This document shows positions 1-6,848 of a stretch of 9,432 bases of DNA, one piece after another. Origin of the DNA: Methanosarcinaceae archaeon (GTDB lineage: Archaea > Halobacteriota > Methanosarcinia > Methanosarcinales > Methanosarcinaceae); the NCBI GenBank assembly GCA_030596385.1, contig JAUVKD010000009.1, forward strand, positions 1-9,432. Direction: 5' to 3'. How positions within the stretch are numbered: position 1 is the first letter of the stretch; every line of letters starts with the position of its first letter. The notes below the pieces were generated by a model, which was given only the letters and a program-made list of their open reading frames with translations, was not told where the DNA came from and ran no database searches. The position numbers and the translations under genes are program-made.

Positions 1-8
1 GATGAGAT

Positions 9-764
9 TTAAACAAAGTTGAGTAAATCCTGCATCACAAATAGACAGTGTTTGTAACCATTTCCGTAGCATTCTGTTTCTTTGATGTTGCAGATTAACC
101 CCAATTTTCCAAATATGATTCCTTCAAGGAGTCCTTCATCAAAAGAGCAAAGCGTTTTACCAACAACAGGCGACGATTTGCAATCAAAGCAATTATAGAC
201 AATAATTATCAGAGGATCTGTGTCGATAATGGACATATCTCCCATATTGTGTATTTTCCAAAAATTTACTATATCCTTGAGCAAGCCATCAAGATCAGTT
301 GAATTAAAGTTTATGGATATATTTTCCCCTATATCTGTACCAATCTTTTTAAGGATAGGTACATGATTGATGCCGTGTGCTTCAAAACCAAAGCGTATAG
401 CATGAAAGATCAAATTCAAAAATGTATGTTCGTTATCAATAGATGAAGCAATTTGTTGTAGAATATTGTTGTAATGTTTGACGATAGGTTCCTGTGAACA
501 AGCCATGTATTGAGAGTTCAAACGATATATCTTTTTGCGTTTGTCACAGGAGTCAGTGTACTCTTCAAGCAAATCACATGATTTAAGGTCTTTAATATGC
601 ACGGAAATCGTTGATTTTGCTTTTCCGGTATGTTTGAAAATTTCATCGAACGATTTTGGTCCAGTCCTTAAAAAATCCAAGACTTTAAGTTTGACATGAC
701 CATTTAGTGCAATAAAACCGTGGTCAGTGGAAAATAATGCAGTATGATCTCCAGCTCGTGGCAT
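9..764 (-). CDS. MsvR-like winged-helix/V4R-domain transcriptional regulator
   Basis: A 251-residue protein. Residues about 13-85 form a winged helix-turn-helix; the recognition region SFDEIFKHTGKAKSTISVHI lies at about 38-57. Residues about 112-248 form a V4R (4-vinyl reductase) domain with the usual cysteines C192-x2-C195, C206, C225, C232 and C240, plus C63 and C73 in or near the winged helix. This order is that of MsvR, the redox-sensing methanogen regulator that controls its own gene and oxidative-stress genes. MsvR identity is inferred, because paralogues share the architecture. I chose the ATG at 764, giving MPRAGDHTALFST, because an in-frame extension up to 866 would run through the gene's own TATA box. 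The mRNA is predicted to start at or next to this ATG, so it is probably leaderless. The gene is transcribed away from taw2. Its stop lies 8 bases from the window edge, so what follows is unknown. Confidence 0.85.
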   Translation of the reverse strand: MPRAGDHTALFSTDHGFIALNGHVKLKVLDFLRTGPKSFDEIFKHTGKAKSTISVHIKDLKSCDLLEEYTDSCDKRKKIYRLNSQYMACSQEPIVKHYNNILQQIASSIDNEHTFLNLIFHAIRFGFEAHGINHVPILKKIGTDIGENISINFNSTDLDGLLKDIVNFWKIHNMGDMSIIDTDPLIIIVYNCFDCKSSPVVGKTLCSFDEGLLEGIIFGKLGLICNIKETECYGNGYKHCLFVMQDLLNFV

Positions 765-788
765 AGTAATAAATGATAAATTGCAATA

Positions 789-796
789 TATATAAA
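789..796 (-). promoter_or_regulatory. TATA box for the V4R regulator
   Basis: Read on the minus strand this is TTTATATA, the archaeal TATA consensus. Its centre lies about 27-28 nt upstream of the ATG at 764. Archaeal transcription usually begins 25-28 nt after the box centre, so the message should begin at about 765 with essentially no leader. No Shine-Dalgarno sequence precedes the ATG, which fits leaderless initiation. Confidence 0.7.
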
Positions 797-798
797 TG

Positions 799-814
799 TT
801 CGTGAGTGACCGAA
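799..814. promoter_or_regulatory. TTCG-N8-CGAA inverted repeat, possible MsvR-type operator
   Basis: TTCGTGAGTGACCGAA has perfect TTCG/CGAA half-sites separated by 8 bp. It lies 2 bp upstream of the regulator's TATA box, where the TFB recognition element would be. MsvR proteins are known to bind inverted repeats with these half-sites in their own promoters. The published spacing should be compared, because I recall both 8- and 10-bp forms. The site also lies in the intergenic region shared with taw2, so it could affect both genes. Confidence 0.5.
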
Positions 815-895
815 TTGAATTTATTTGTAAGTTGTTGATCGTTAAAAATCCATTGTGTATATCCATATGTGGATAAAAGATTAATTGGACTCGAT

Positions 896-1912
896 ATGAA
901 TAAAATAATTCTGATACCAGTTGAAAACGCAGAGATTACAAGGTCTGAACTGCTCTGGAAGGGCTTAATTGACAGAAGCAGAAAGATCAAATTAATCAGG
1001 CAAAAAGGAAAAAGATTTCTGGAGATCCCGGTAGGATCTGATGTTGAAGGGTACACAGTTATTGAACAGGATGCACCTGAATATTACGAAAAATACCAGT
1101 CATTAAAAGATAGACTGGAAGGCATAATTCCATCGGATGAACTCAAATATGTTCCATCTGGCTGGCAGATGATCGGCGATATCATTATTATCAGTATACC
1201 AAAAGAAATCAACAATAAAATCACCGATATTGCAAAGACTCTTTTTGATATGTATCCACGATGCAAAAGCGTTGTTCAGGATTTCGGGATAAAGGGACAG
1301 TTCCGTAAACCAAATCGAAAGATCATTATCGGGGACAAAGTAGAAACAATCCACAAGGAGCACAAATGTCTTTTTAAGATGGATGTGACAAAAATAATGT
1401 ATTCAAAGGGCAATTTGCCGGAACGGGAGCGGATGAGTGAACTTGGTAGTGAGGAGATTGTTGTGGACATGTTTGCAGGTATAGGGTATTTTTCAATCCC
1501 GATGGCAGTACATTCAAAACCCAGACAGGTTATTGCTATTGAAATAAATCCTGTGTCATATAGTTACCTTTGTGAAAATATAAGGTTAAACCATGTTGAA
1601 AACATCATAAAATCAATAAACGGGGATTGTGCAAAGGTCACACCGCAGGGTATTGCTGATCGTGTGATCATGGGATATGTCGGAGTTACGCATCACTATC
1701 TGGATCAGGGAATTCGTGCAATAAAAAAAAGCGGCGGAATTTTGCATTACCATGAGACCACGCCGGAGAGTTTATTATTTGACCGTCCCATTGCCCGTAT
1801 AACGGATGCGGCGCGCTTAGCAGGGCGCAGGGTTGAAATAAAGGAGTGTCGCCGGATTAAAAAATATTCACCCGGCGTGTGGCATGTTGTTGTGGATGTT
1901 CGTATTCAGTGA
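896..1912 (+). CDS. taw2: tRNA-Phe 4-demethylwyosine aminocarboxypropyltransferase (Taw2/TYW2)
   Basis: Taw2 transfers the 3-amino-3-carboxypropyl group of S-adenosylmethionine to C7 of 4-demethylwyosine at G37 of tRNA-Phe, after Trm5 and Taw1 have acted. The 338-residue protein has an N-terminal RNA-binding part and a class I SAM fold: GNLPERERM at 172-180, the SAM loop DMFAGIGYFSIP at 191-202, and IAIEINP at 213-219. ADRVIMGYV at 254-262, HYHE at 284-287 and SPGVWHVVVDV at 325-335 are Taw2 signatures. The related methyltransferase Trm5 has an NLP-type motif where this protein has MGYV, so Trm5 is unlikely. I prefer the ATG at 896 because the family begins at the equivalent of KIILIPVENAE. 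An in-frame GTG at 869 would add nine residues and has no visible Shine-Dalgarno. A weak TATA-like TGTATATC at 855-862 could drive a short-leader mRNA. The gene is divergent from the V4R regulator. Confidence 0.88.
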   Translation: MNKIILIPVENAEITRSELLWKGLIDRSRKIKLIRQKGKRFLEIPVGSDVEGYTVIEQDAPEYYEKYQSLKDRLEGIIPSDELKYVPSGWQMIGDIIIISIPKEINNKITDIAKTLFDMYPRCKSVVQDFGIKGQFRKPNRKIIIGDKVETIHKEHKCLFKMDVTKIMYSKGNLPERERMSELGSEEIVVDMFAGIGYFSIPMAVHSKPRQVIAIEINPVSYSYLCENIRLNHVENIIKSINGDCAKVTPQGIADRVIMGYVGVTHHYLDQGIRAIKKSGGILHYHETTPESLLFDRPIARITDAARLAGRRVEIKECRRIKKYSPGVWHVVVDVRIQ

Positions 1913-2338
1913 ACTTGTGTCTTACCAATATTGATACATGTGGTAACCATCAACCCCATTAGTAGATGGTGCGGATGGATTTAAAATATCATATTTGTAT
2001 AAATGGGTTCGATAAAATCCCAATGCATAGCTCATATTGCAAGACCACGCGCAGCAATACCGCCGCAGGCGGCGTTATGACAAGAAGTTATATCGCAAAT
2101 TAATAGTTGCACACAATTGTCAAACACCTTTGAAATCTATGTGTATAGACTCAGTATTAAAAATTATATGATATATTATCATCGACATAAATAATCAGAT
2201 TTTCGCTATCATTATCCTGTATTGAGACTGGCTGAATAGTTGCAATTATTAATTCAAAATGAGGTCATTGCATATTGAATTTTCAGTTTTGGTGTTTTTT
2301 TGAATAGTAAACGGTTTATGGGGTAGCTGAATAGTTAC
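1913..2338. other. Noncoding gap between taw2 and leuS
   Basis: No convincing gene is present in these 426 bases, which separate convergent taw2 and leuS. Visible elements are an inverted repeat TTACCA/TGGTAA (1922-1946), overlapped at its end by ACCATC/GATGGT (1946-1970), either of which could form a hairpin just after taw2. There is a TATA-like TTTAAAATAT at about 1980-1989, followed by two adjacent hairpins listed separately. ATGATA-TAT-TATCAT is a perfect inverted repeat at 2168-2182. A run of seven T at 2295-2301 could end plus-strand transcripts. The 11-mer GCTGAATAGTT occurs at 2231-2241 and 2326-2336, the second copy just outside the leuS stop. Confidence 0.6.
2035..2074. repeat. Two adjacent hairpins with GC-rich palindrome
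   Basis: TATTGC (2035-2040) pairs with GCAATA (2054-2059) around a 13-nt loop. One base later CGCCG-CAGG-CGGCG (2061-2074) forms a second stem, in an otherwise AT-rich gap. The two stems could stack. A TATA-like element at about 1980-1989 would start a transcript near 2010, just before them, so a small structured RNA is possible but unproven. The core CGCCGCAGGCGG recurs at 9269-9280. Confidence 0.45.
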
Positions 2339-5251
2339 TTATGCTTCATCTATAACAAGATATATCGCAGGTCTCATCGGAACCGCAAACCTTGCCTTAT
2401 TCTGCGGGTCGTATTCCGGTGCATCCGCACTGTAAACTTTAACCTTGCATCCGATCTCGGATTCAAGGAAAGCAACAGCCTCTTTGAGTATTGACTCCTC
2501 ATCAATATCAAAACCACAAAGCAACTCCAGAGTATCGGAATGCATCATTGTAATATCAGGCACAAGTTTCTGCACAAATTTGGGTACCTCTTTCCCATGC
2601 CGCCTCATATCAGGATTAGCCATCAAAGTTTTGATCAGTGTTCCTACATCAAGTTCGCCTTCATTTTGCATACAAACTGCAAGTTTAAACACATTTGTTT
2701 TCCATGCCGGAGATGTGTATAACACTACTTCCTTTGGTGACATCTTTGTAACCCTTATGATCTCTTCAATATCAGAAAGGGTATTAATTACCAACCCTTC
2801 TGCAAATTCCACACCAGGATCTACAAGATTCTCATCAAATTCTGGATACGAAGCAAATGAAACCAGATCATCATTGTAGTGCCCCATCGCCTCCCATATC
2901 TCCTCGCAGATATGCGGAGTGAATGGGGCGAGCAGGCGTACCCATGTATCCAGTACATCATAAAGTACCATACTGCCGCCGCGTCTTTGGTACCATTTTA
3001 CATCATTGAACAGCAGGAAAAATGAATTCTGAAGCGCATTGCGTGTCAATATCAAATCAAGAGCATAGTTTGTCTCACGTATACGGTGCTGGAGTTTACT
3101 AAGCATCCAGCGATCTATAAATTTCAATTCACCGCCAATACCGGAAGTTAATCCTGAATCCACCACATGCATGCTAAAGGAATAGAATCTTTCAACTTGT
3201 TTTCTTGCAGCTTCGATGCCGCTATTTTTCCAATCCGCATCCTGGGTCTGTTCAGCGCTTGAAAGAATATACATCCTTGAAATATCTGCCCCATAATCAC
3301 CCACAGCATCACTAAGCGTTAGAAGCGGACCCCTGGATTTACTCATCTTTTTACCCTCAAGTGATACAAAACCATTAATTGCAATGGCTTTTGGCCACTT
3401 GTCCTCATCAAATATCGCAACATGATGGAACAGGAAAAACAACAGGTGATTTGGAACCAGATCCTTGCCTGATGAACGCAGGTCAACAGGGTACCAATAT
3501 TCAAATTCGTGCCTCATCCGGTCAATTGTACTGGCATCAACACCGCTTGCACCTGATACATCATCCACATTTCCCTTTCCAAGCAACACATAATCAAACA
3601 ATTGCGGAATCAGTTGTTCGGTTGTAACGCCACTACCAACACTGTCCGTAACAAACTTTGCGATGGTATAATATGCCATATAGATTGTAGAATCACCCAA
3701 AGACTCGATCAACCAATCCTTATCGAACGGCAGTTTTGTGCCAAGTCCCTTTTTTCGGGCACATGCCTTATCCTTAAGCCAGTCCACCTTATTGTTAAAC
3801 TCCACTCGAAGGTCATCCGGCAGAATTTCCATCTTTTTGATACAGCGGTAAACCTCATCTTTCCAATCAGGATCGGAATAGTTTAAGAACCATTGCCCTT
3901 TGACCATATTTACCACACATGTGGTACCGCATCTACAAACAACAGGCTCACTAAACTCATAGAACACCTCTCCGATCCCCTGCTCGATCAGATCTTGCGT
4001 AAGCACATTCTTTATTTTAGATACAGCCACACCCGCATACTTGCCGGTATTATCCTTAAGCACACCTCCATGAAACTCACGACGGTACACAATCTTAGTT
4101 GCTTCCTCTGCGCGCGGGTCATCCTGATCCTTTACCTTGAATTGTTCAACAGCCTCAACTGCCGGAAATTTCCCGAATTCCTTAACTTTGATGAGTGAGA
4201 TGAACTTAATCTCGCGCAGGTTTTCAGTAATGCCAAATTCGCTCAGGTCCTTATCATAAAGATCGCGCAATGCAAGATAATCAAAAGGTGCATGCGCAGG
4301 CACGCTCATAACAATTCCGCTTCCGTTACCTGATTTCACGAACGATGCCGGCAGGGTAATTACATCGTTGCCTGTTAATGGATTTTGGACCCTGATCCCG
4401 ATAATCGACTCTGATGGCACATTTTCCACAAATTCAACCGTCCTGTCCGTAAATGTAAGTTTATGATATGCATCCCTGCTTACGATCCATAATTCCTTTT
4501 TTCCATCCTGTTCAACCTTGATCTTCACATGTTCAATTTCAGGATTCACCCATAGGTTGGTAACTCCAAAAACAGTCTCAGGACGAAGTGTTGCACAAGG
4601 CAGGACAATATCACCGAACCTGAACTTGATAAATGTATAATCTACAATATTCGCACCCTCTCCATGCAGGATATCATGATCCTCTACAGGATTATTATCG
4701 TTCGGGCACCATTTAACAGGATGTGAACCCTTGCTGATCAATCCTTTATCATACAGCAGATTGAACTGCCATTCAATGAATTTCTTGTAAGGCGCATCGG
4801 TTGTGGTGAACTTTCTCCTCCAGTCAATGGAATAGCCGATCAATCGCATTGTTTTTTCAGCTTCGACCTTGAAATAGTCCACGATCTTTTCAGGAGTATT
4901 AAGTGTATTTAACACACCCGGCAAAATGCCATGGAATTTCGAATACACATCCATTGTATGGGGTTCTTTTTTCCTGATAAGTTCTGCAAGCCCCACAATT
5001 GGTGTGCCTGTAACATGGAATCCCATTGGGAAGAGCACATTATAACCCTGCATTCGTCGATATCGTGCTATAACGTCCCCTATAGTAAAAGTTCGCGTGT
5101 GTCCTGCATGCAGATTTCCGTTCAGGTATGGATAGGGAATAGTAACAAAGAACTTTTTTCTATCATCAATTTCAGGTTCAAAAACCTTTTCTCCACTCCA
5201 CAATTCCTGCCATTTCTTCTCTATTGCATGTGGTTCGTAATCCTGCCGCAT
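2339..5251 (-). CDS. leuS: Leucyl-tRNA synthetase, archaeal type
   Basis: This class Ia synthetase charges tRNA-Leu in the cytoplasm. The 970-residue length is normal for the archaeal/eukaryotic-like form. The HIGH motif is HAGH at 48-51, within NGNLHAGHTRTF. The CP1 editing domain occupies roughly 200-430, with the threonine-rich TLRPETVFG at 221-229 and AHAPFD at 319-324, whose Asp324 is the conserved editing aspartate. KMSKS is intact at 635-639 and an anticodon-binding helical domain follows. A Cys pair in CRCGTTC at about 439-445 is typical of the family. I chose the ATG at 5251, giving MRQDYEPHAIEKKWQ. An in-frame TTG at 5278 would add nine residues, but the ATG has a Shine-Dalgarno GGTGA four bases upstream and matches family starts. 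The gene starts 29 nt after thrC on the same strand, so the two are probably co-transcribed. Confidence 0.97.
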   Translation of the reverse strand: MRQDYEPHAIEKKWQELWSGEKVFEPEIDDRKKFFVTIPYPYLNGNLHAGHTRTFTIGDVIARYRRMQGYNVLFPMGFHVTGTPIVGLAELIRKKEPHTMDVYSKFHGILPGVLNTLNTPEKIVDYFKVEAEKTMRLIGYSIDWRRKFTTTDAPYKKFIEWQFNLLYDKGLISKGSHPVKWCPNDNNPVEDHDILHGEGANIVDYTFIKFRFGDIVLPCATLRPETVFGVTNLWVNPEIEHVKIKVEQDGKKELWIVSRDAYHKLTFTDRTVEFVENVPSESIIGIRVQNPLTGNDVITLPASFVKSGNGSGIVMSVPAHAPFDYLALRDLYDKDLSEFGITENLREIKFISLIKVKEFGKFPAVEAVEQFKVKDQDDPRAEEATKIVYRREFHGGVLKDNTGKYAGVAVSKIKNVLTQDLIEQGIGEVFYEFSEPVVCRCGTTCVVNMVKGQWFLNYSDPDWKDEVYRCIKKMEILPDDLRVEFNNKVDWLKDKACARKKGLGTKLPFDKDWLIESLGDSTIYMAYYTIAKFVTDSVGSGVTTEQLIPQLFDYVLLGKGNVDDVSGASGVDASTIDRMRHEFEYWYPVDLRSSGKDLVPNHLLFFLFHHVAIFDEDKWPKAIAINGFVSLEGKKMSKSRGPLLTLSDAVGDYGADISRMYILSSAEQTQDADWKNSGIEAARKQVERFYSFSMHVVDSGLTSGIGGELKFIDRWMLSKLQHRIRETNYALDLILTRNALQNSFFLLFNDVKWYQRRGGSMVLYDVLDTWVRLLAPFTPHICEEIWEAMGHYNDDLVSFASYPEFDENLVDPGVEFAEGLVINTLSDIEEIIRVTKMSPKEVVLYTSPAWKTNVFKLAVCMQNEGELDVGTLIKTLMANPDMRRHGKEVPKFVQKLVPDITMMHSDTLELLCGFDIDEESILKEAVAFLESEIGCKVKVYSADAPEYDPQNKARFAVPMRPAIYLVIDEA

Positions 5252-5255
5252 AGTT

Positions 5256-5260
5256 TCACC
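5256..5260 (-). promoter_or_regulatory. Shine-Dalgarno of leuS (decides start)
   Basis: GGTGA on the minus strand, four bases before the ATG at 5251, matches the archaeal GGAGGTGATC complement. It supports this start over the upstream TTG at 5278. Confidence 0.65.
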
Positions 5261-5280
5261 AAAATATAACTTATACAATA

Positions 5281-6492
5281 TTATTTGTCAGCAAACACAG
5301 CATCCCTGATAGCTTCGATAGTCGCATCCACAACAATTGGTTTAGCACATTGATTGATAGCTATTTCAGGATCCTTTAATAGATGACCCGTAGTGACACA
5401 CACAACAGTCTCATCTCTTCCAATAACACCTGCATCAACCAGTTTCTTAAGCCCTGCAATGGATGTAGCACTTGCAGGCTCAACACCAATCCCCTCAAGT
5501 TGTGCAAGGTCTTTTTGCGCCGCAAGTAATTCCTCATCAGTTACCGTTTCTGCTGTGCCGTTCGATTCACGGATCGCAATCAACGCTTTACGTGCATTTA
5601 CAGGATCACCGATACGGATTGCAGTTGCAACCGTTTCCGGATTTTTCACAGGCGTTATAGCATCCGCCCCACTTTTTATAGCATTTACTATCGGGGATGC
5701 ACCTTCTGTCTGTATCCCTATCATTTTCGGAACGCTGTCAGTGATACCAAGTTTCATGAATTCTTTGAAACCTTTGTATATGGCTGTAATATTTCCCGCA
5801 TTTCCAACAGGCAATACAACCCTGTCAGGAACCCGAATTCCAAGCTGGTCTATAATCTCAAAACCAATTGTCTTTTGCCCCTCAAGCCTGTACGGGTTTA
5901 TGGAATTCAGTAAATAGAATTTTTCTTCATCACACAGTTTTCGAACAAGTACAAGCGCATCATCGAAATTGCCACGAATGCTCAACACCTTTCCACCATG
6001 CATTAATGCCTGTGCAACTTTTCCAAGTGCAACTTTTCCTTCAGGCAACAGCACAACTGCAGGAATGCCTGCTTTTGCACCGTATATTGCCAGCGATGCA
6101 GACGTGTTTCCAGTAGATGCACATGCAATGGTTTTCATGCCAAGTTCAAGAGCCCTGGATACACCGACAGTCATCCCCCTGTCCTTGAAAGAACCTGTCG
6201 GATTTAGACCTTCATGCTTGACATAAAGTTCTTTGATACCTATCTTATCTGCAAGCCGATCGCATTTATAGAGTGGCGTCCCACCTTCCTTTATTGATAC
6301 TGGTTCCCTCTCAACCGGAAGAAGTTTGCTGTATTTCCAGACAGATGGGGGTACATTTTTAATATCATCCATGTTAAATCCGATAGATTTGTAATCATAG
6401 ATCACGTCAAGCAGCCCACCGCATTCACATGTATAGACTACATCTGTTTTTGAATATTTCCTGCCGCATTCGATACATTTTAAGTGGTACAT
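5281..6492 (-). CDS. thrC: Threonine synthase
   Basis: This PLP enzyme converts O-phospho-L-homoserine to L-threonine and phosphate. The 403-residue protein begins with a zinc-ribbon-like segment, C6-x2-C9 and C22-x-C24, as in many archaeal threonine synthases. The PLP lysine is K103 in NPTGSFKDRG (97-106). ASTGNTSASLA (125-135) and the phosphate-binding GNAGN (230-234) follow, and VCVTTGHLLKDP near 364-375 is the usual C-terminal motif. The closely related cysteate synthase of methanogens shares this fold, so threonine synthase is the likelier but not the only reading. The ATG at 6492 has a Shine-Dalgarno GGGAG seven bases upstream. The gene leads a probable two-gene unit with leuS and is divergent from the queC operon. 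Confidence 0.9.
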   Translation of the reverse strand: MYHLKCIECGRKYSKTDVVYTCECGGLLDVIYDYKSIGFNMDDIKNVPPSVWKYSKLLPVEREPVSIKEGGTPLYKCDRLADKIGIKELYVKHEGLNPTGSFKDRGMTVGVSRALELGMKTIACASTGNTSASLAIYGAKAGIPAVVLLPEGKVALGKVAQALMHGGKVLSIRGNFDDALVLVRKLCDEEKFYLLNSINPYRLEGQKTIGFEIIDQLGIRVPDRVVLPVGNAGNITAIYKGFKEFMKLGITDSVPKMIGIQTEGASPIVNAIKSGADAITPVKNPETVATAIRIGDPVNARKALIAIRESNGTAETVTDEELLAAQKDLAQLEGIGVEPASATSIAGLKKLVDAGVIGRDETVVCVTTGHLLKDPEIAINQCAKPIVVDATIEAIRDAVFADK

Positions 6493-6524
6493 TGAAAATC
6501 TCCCGATGTGTTGTGCTTTTATGT

Positions 6525-6638
6525 ATGATGAATCTAGTAATAAGCGATAATATAGATAAGTTACTCGGACTTAAAGACTGCCCTTTGTCTAAAGACAATT
6601 GCATTTGTTGTGGACACAATATAGTTTTTGTGGCATAG
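6525..6638 (+). CDS. Possible 37-residue cysteine-rich small protein
   Basis: This short frame begins ATG-ATG. The peptide is acidic at first (NLVISDNIDKLLGLKD) and ends in a cysteine cluster, DCPLSKDNCICCGHNIVFVA, with Cys at 19, 26, 28 and 29 and a His at 31. That could bind a metal ion. I do not recognise a family. Against it: there is no Shine-Dalgarno, there is no TATA box at the right distance, and the frame overlies the expected thrC promoter on the opposite strand. For it: the residue pattern looks protein-like. A weak stem (CCGAT 6724-6728 with ATCGG 6752-6756) followed by five T lies 86 nt beyond the stop and could end its transcript before the queC promoter. An alternative reading is noncoding promoter DNA. 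Confidence 0.3.
   Translation: MMNLVISDNIDKLLGLKDCPLSKDNCICCGHNIVFVA
6546..6560 (-). promoter_or_regulatory. Possible TATA box for thrC-leuS
   Basis: On the minus strand the sequence is CTTATCTATATTATC. A box centred near 6552 would place the start near 6525, giving a leader of about 33 nt that contains the GGGAG ribosome-binding site. The match to consensus is only moderate. Confidence 0.3.
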
Positions 6639-6723
6639 CCATTCCAGCACTTTGTACAAATAATGTGAAACTGTATAAATGCATTCTGAAAATATTATAC
6701 TTTGATAATCTTGATTTCCGCCG

Positions 6724-6761
6724 CCGATTAGTAATCTAGTGGGGGACAGATATCGGTTTTT
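6724..6761 (+). terminator. Weak stem followed by T-run upstream of queC promoter
   Basis: CCGAT pairs with ATCGG across a 23-nt loop, which itself contains the palindrome GATTA-G-TAATC (6726-6736). TTTTT follows at 6757-6761. It could insulate the queC promoter from upstream plus-strand transcription. The stem is only 5 bp, so this is tentative. Confidence 0.25.
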
Positions 6762-6787
6762 ACGTCTCGTCTCCTGAGTGCGCTATC

Positions 6788-6795
6788 TTTAAATA
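6788..6795 (+). promoter_or_regulatory. TATA box of the queC operon
   Basis: TTTAAATA is a consensus archaeal TATA box. The expected transcription start is about 6817-6820, leaving a leader of about 25-28 nt before the queC ATG. It is the best promoter candidate upstream of queC and the only clear one for the four-gene operon. Confidence 0.7.
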
Positions 6796-6802
6796 TTATC
6801 CA

Positions 6803-6823
6803 GAGAATACTCGGAGAATACTC
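6803..6823. promoter_or_regulatory. Tandem GAGAATACTC repeat, possible operator
   Basis: Two exact copies of GAGAATACTC (6803-6812 and 6814-6823) are separated by a single G, giving an 11-bp period close to one DNA turn. Each copy is itself a short inverted repeat, GAG-AATA-CTC. The pair spans the interval from just after the TATA box to the predicted transcription start, a place where a bound protein would block RNA polymerase. The cognate regulator is unknown. Confidence 0.45.
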
Positions 6824-6830
6824 ACAGAGC

Positions 6831-6848
6831 ATGGATGTTACACAATGA
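6831..6848 (+). other. Five-codon upstream ORF overlapping the queC start
   Basis: ATG GAT GTT ACA CAA TGA encodes MDVTQ. Its TGA overlaps the queC ATG in the form ATGA. It would contain the first AUG of the predicted mRNA. Its second and third codons also supply the only weak Shine-Dalgarno-like GGATG before queC. It may therefore simply be the ribosome-binding region rather than a translated leader. Confidence 0.25.

Noticed and set aside
765..866. In-frame upstream extension of the V4R regulator by 34 residues
   Set aside because: It would translate the TATA box and the TTCG/CGAA site, and the extra residues do not look like the family N-terminus.
869..895. GTG start at 869 for taw2
   Set aside because: It has no Shine-Dalgarno, and family members begin near the ATG at 896. 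It remains a minor alternative.
896..1912. Trm5 (m1G37 methyltransferase) as identity of this gene
   Set aside because: The NLP-type Trm5 motif is absent, and the MGYV, HYHE and SPGVWHVVVD motifs point to Taw2.
2003..2019. T-arm-like GGGTTCGATAAAATCCC suggesting a tRNA gene
   Set aside because: The loop is 11 nt rather than 7, and no acceptor, D or anticodon arms can be drawn around it.
2023..2103. 26-codon plus-strand ORF across the GC palindrome
   Set aside because: It has no ribosome-binding site and low-information composition, and the hairpins explain the GC-rich part better.
2445..5269. Several plus-strand frames of 60-144 residues opposite leuS
   Set aside because: They are antisense shadows of a fully conserved synthetase, with no motifs or ribosome-binding sites.
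5393..6226. Plus-strand frames opposite thrC, up to 174 residues
   Set aside because: They are antisense shadows with low-complexity Ser/Ala/Thr composition and no supporting signals.
6525..6531. ATGATGA as a C box of a C/D guide RNA
   Set aside because: No CTGA D or D' box follows within the expected 60 bases.
6796..6844. preQ1-type riboswitch in the queC leader
   Set aside because: The predicted leader is only about 25-28 nt, lacks the pseudoknot elements, and such riboswitches are not known in Archaea.
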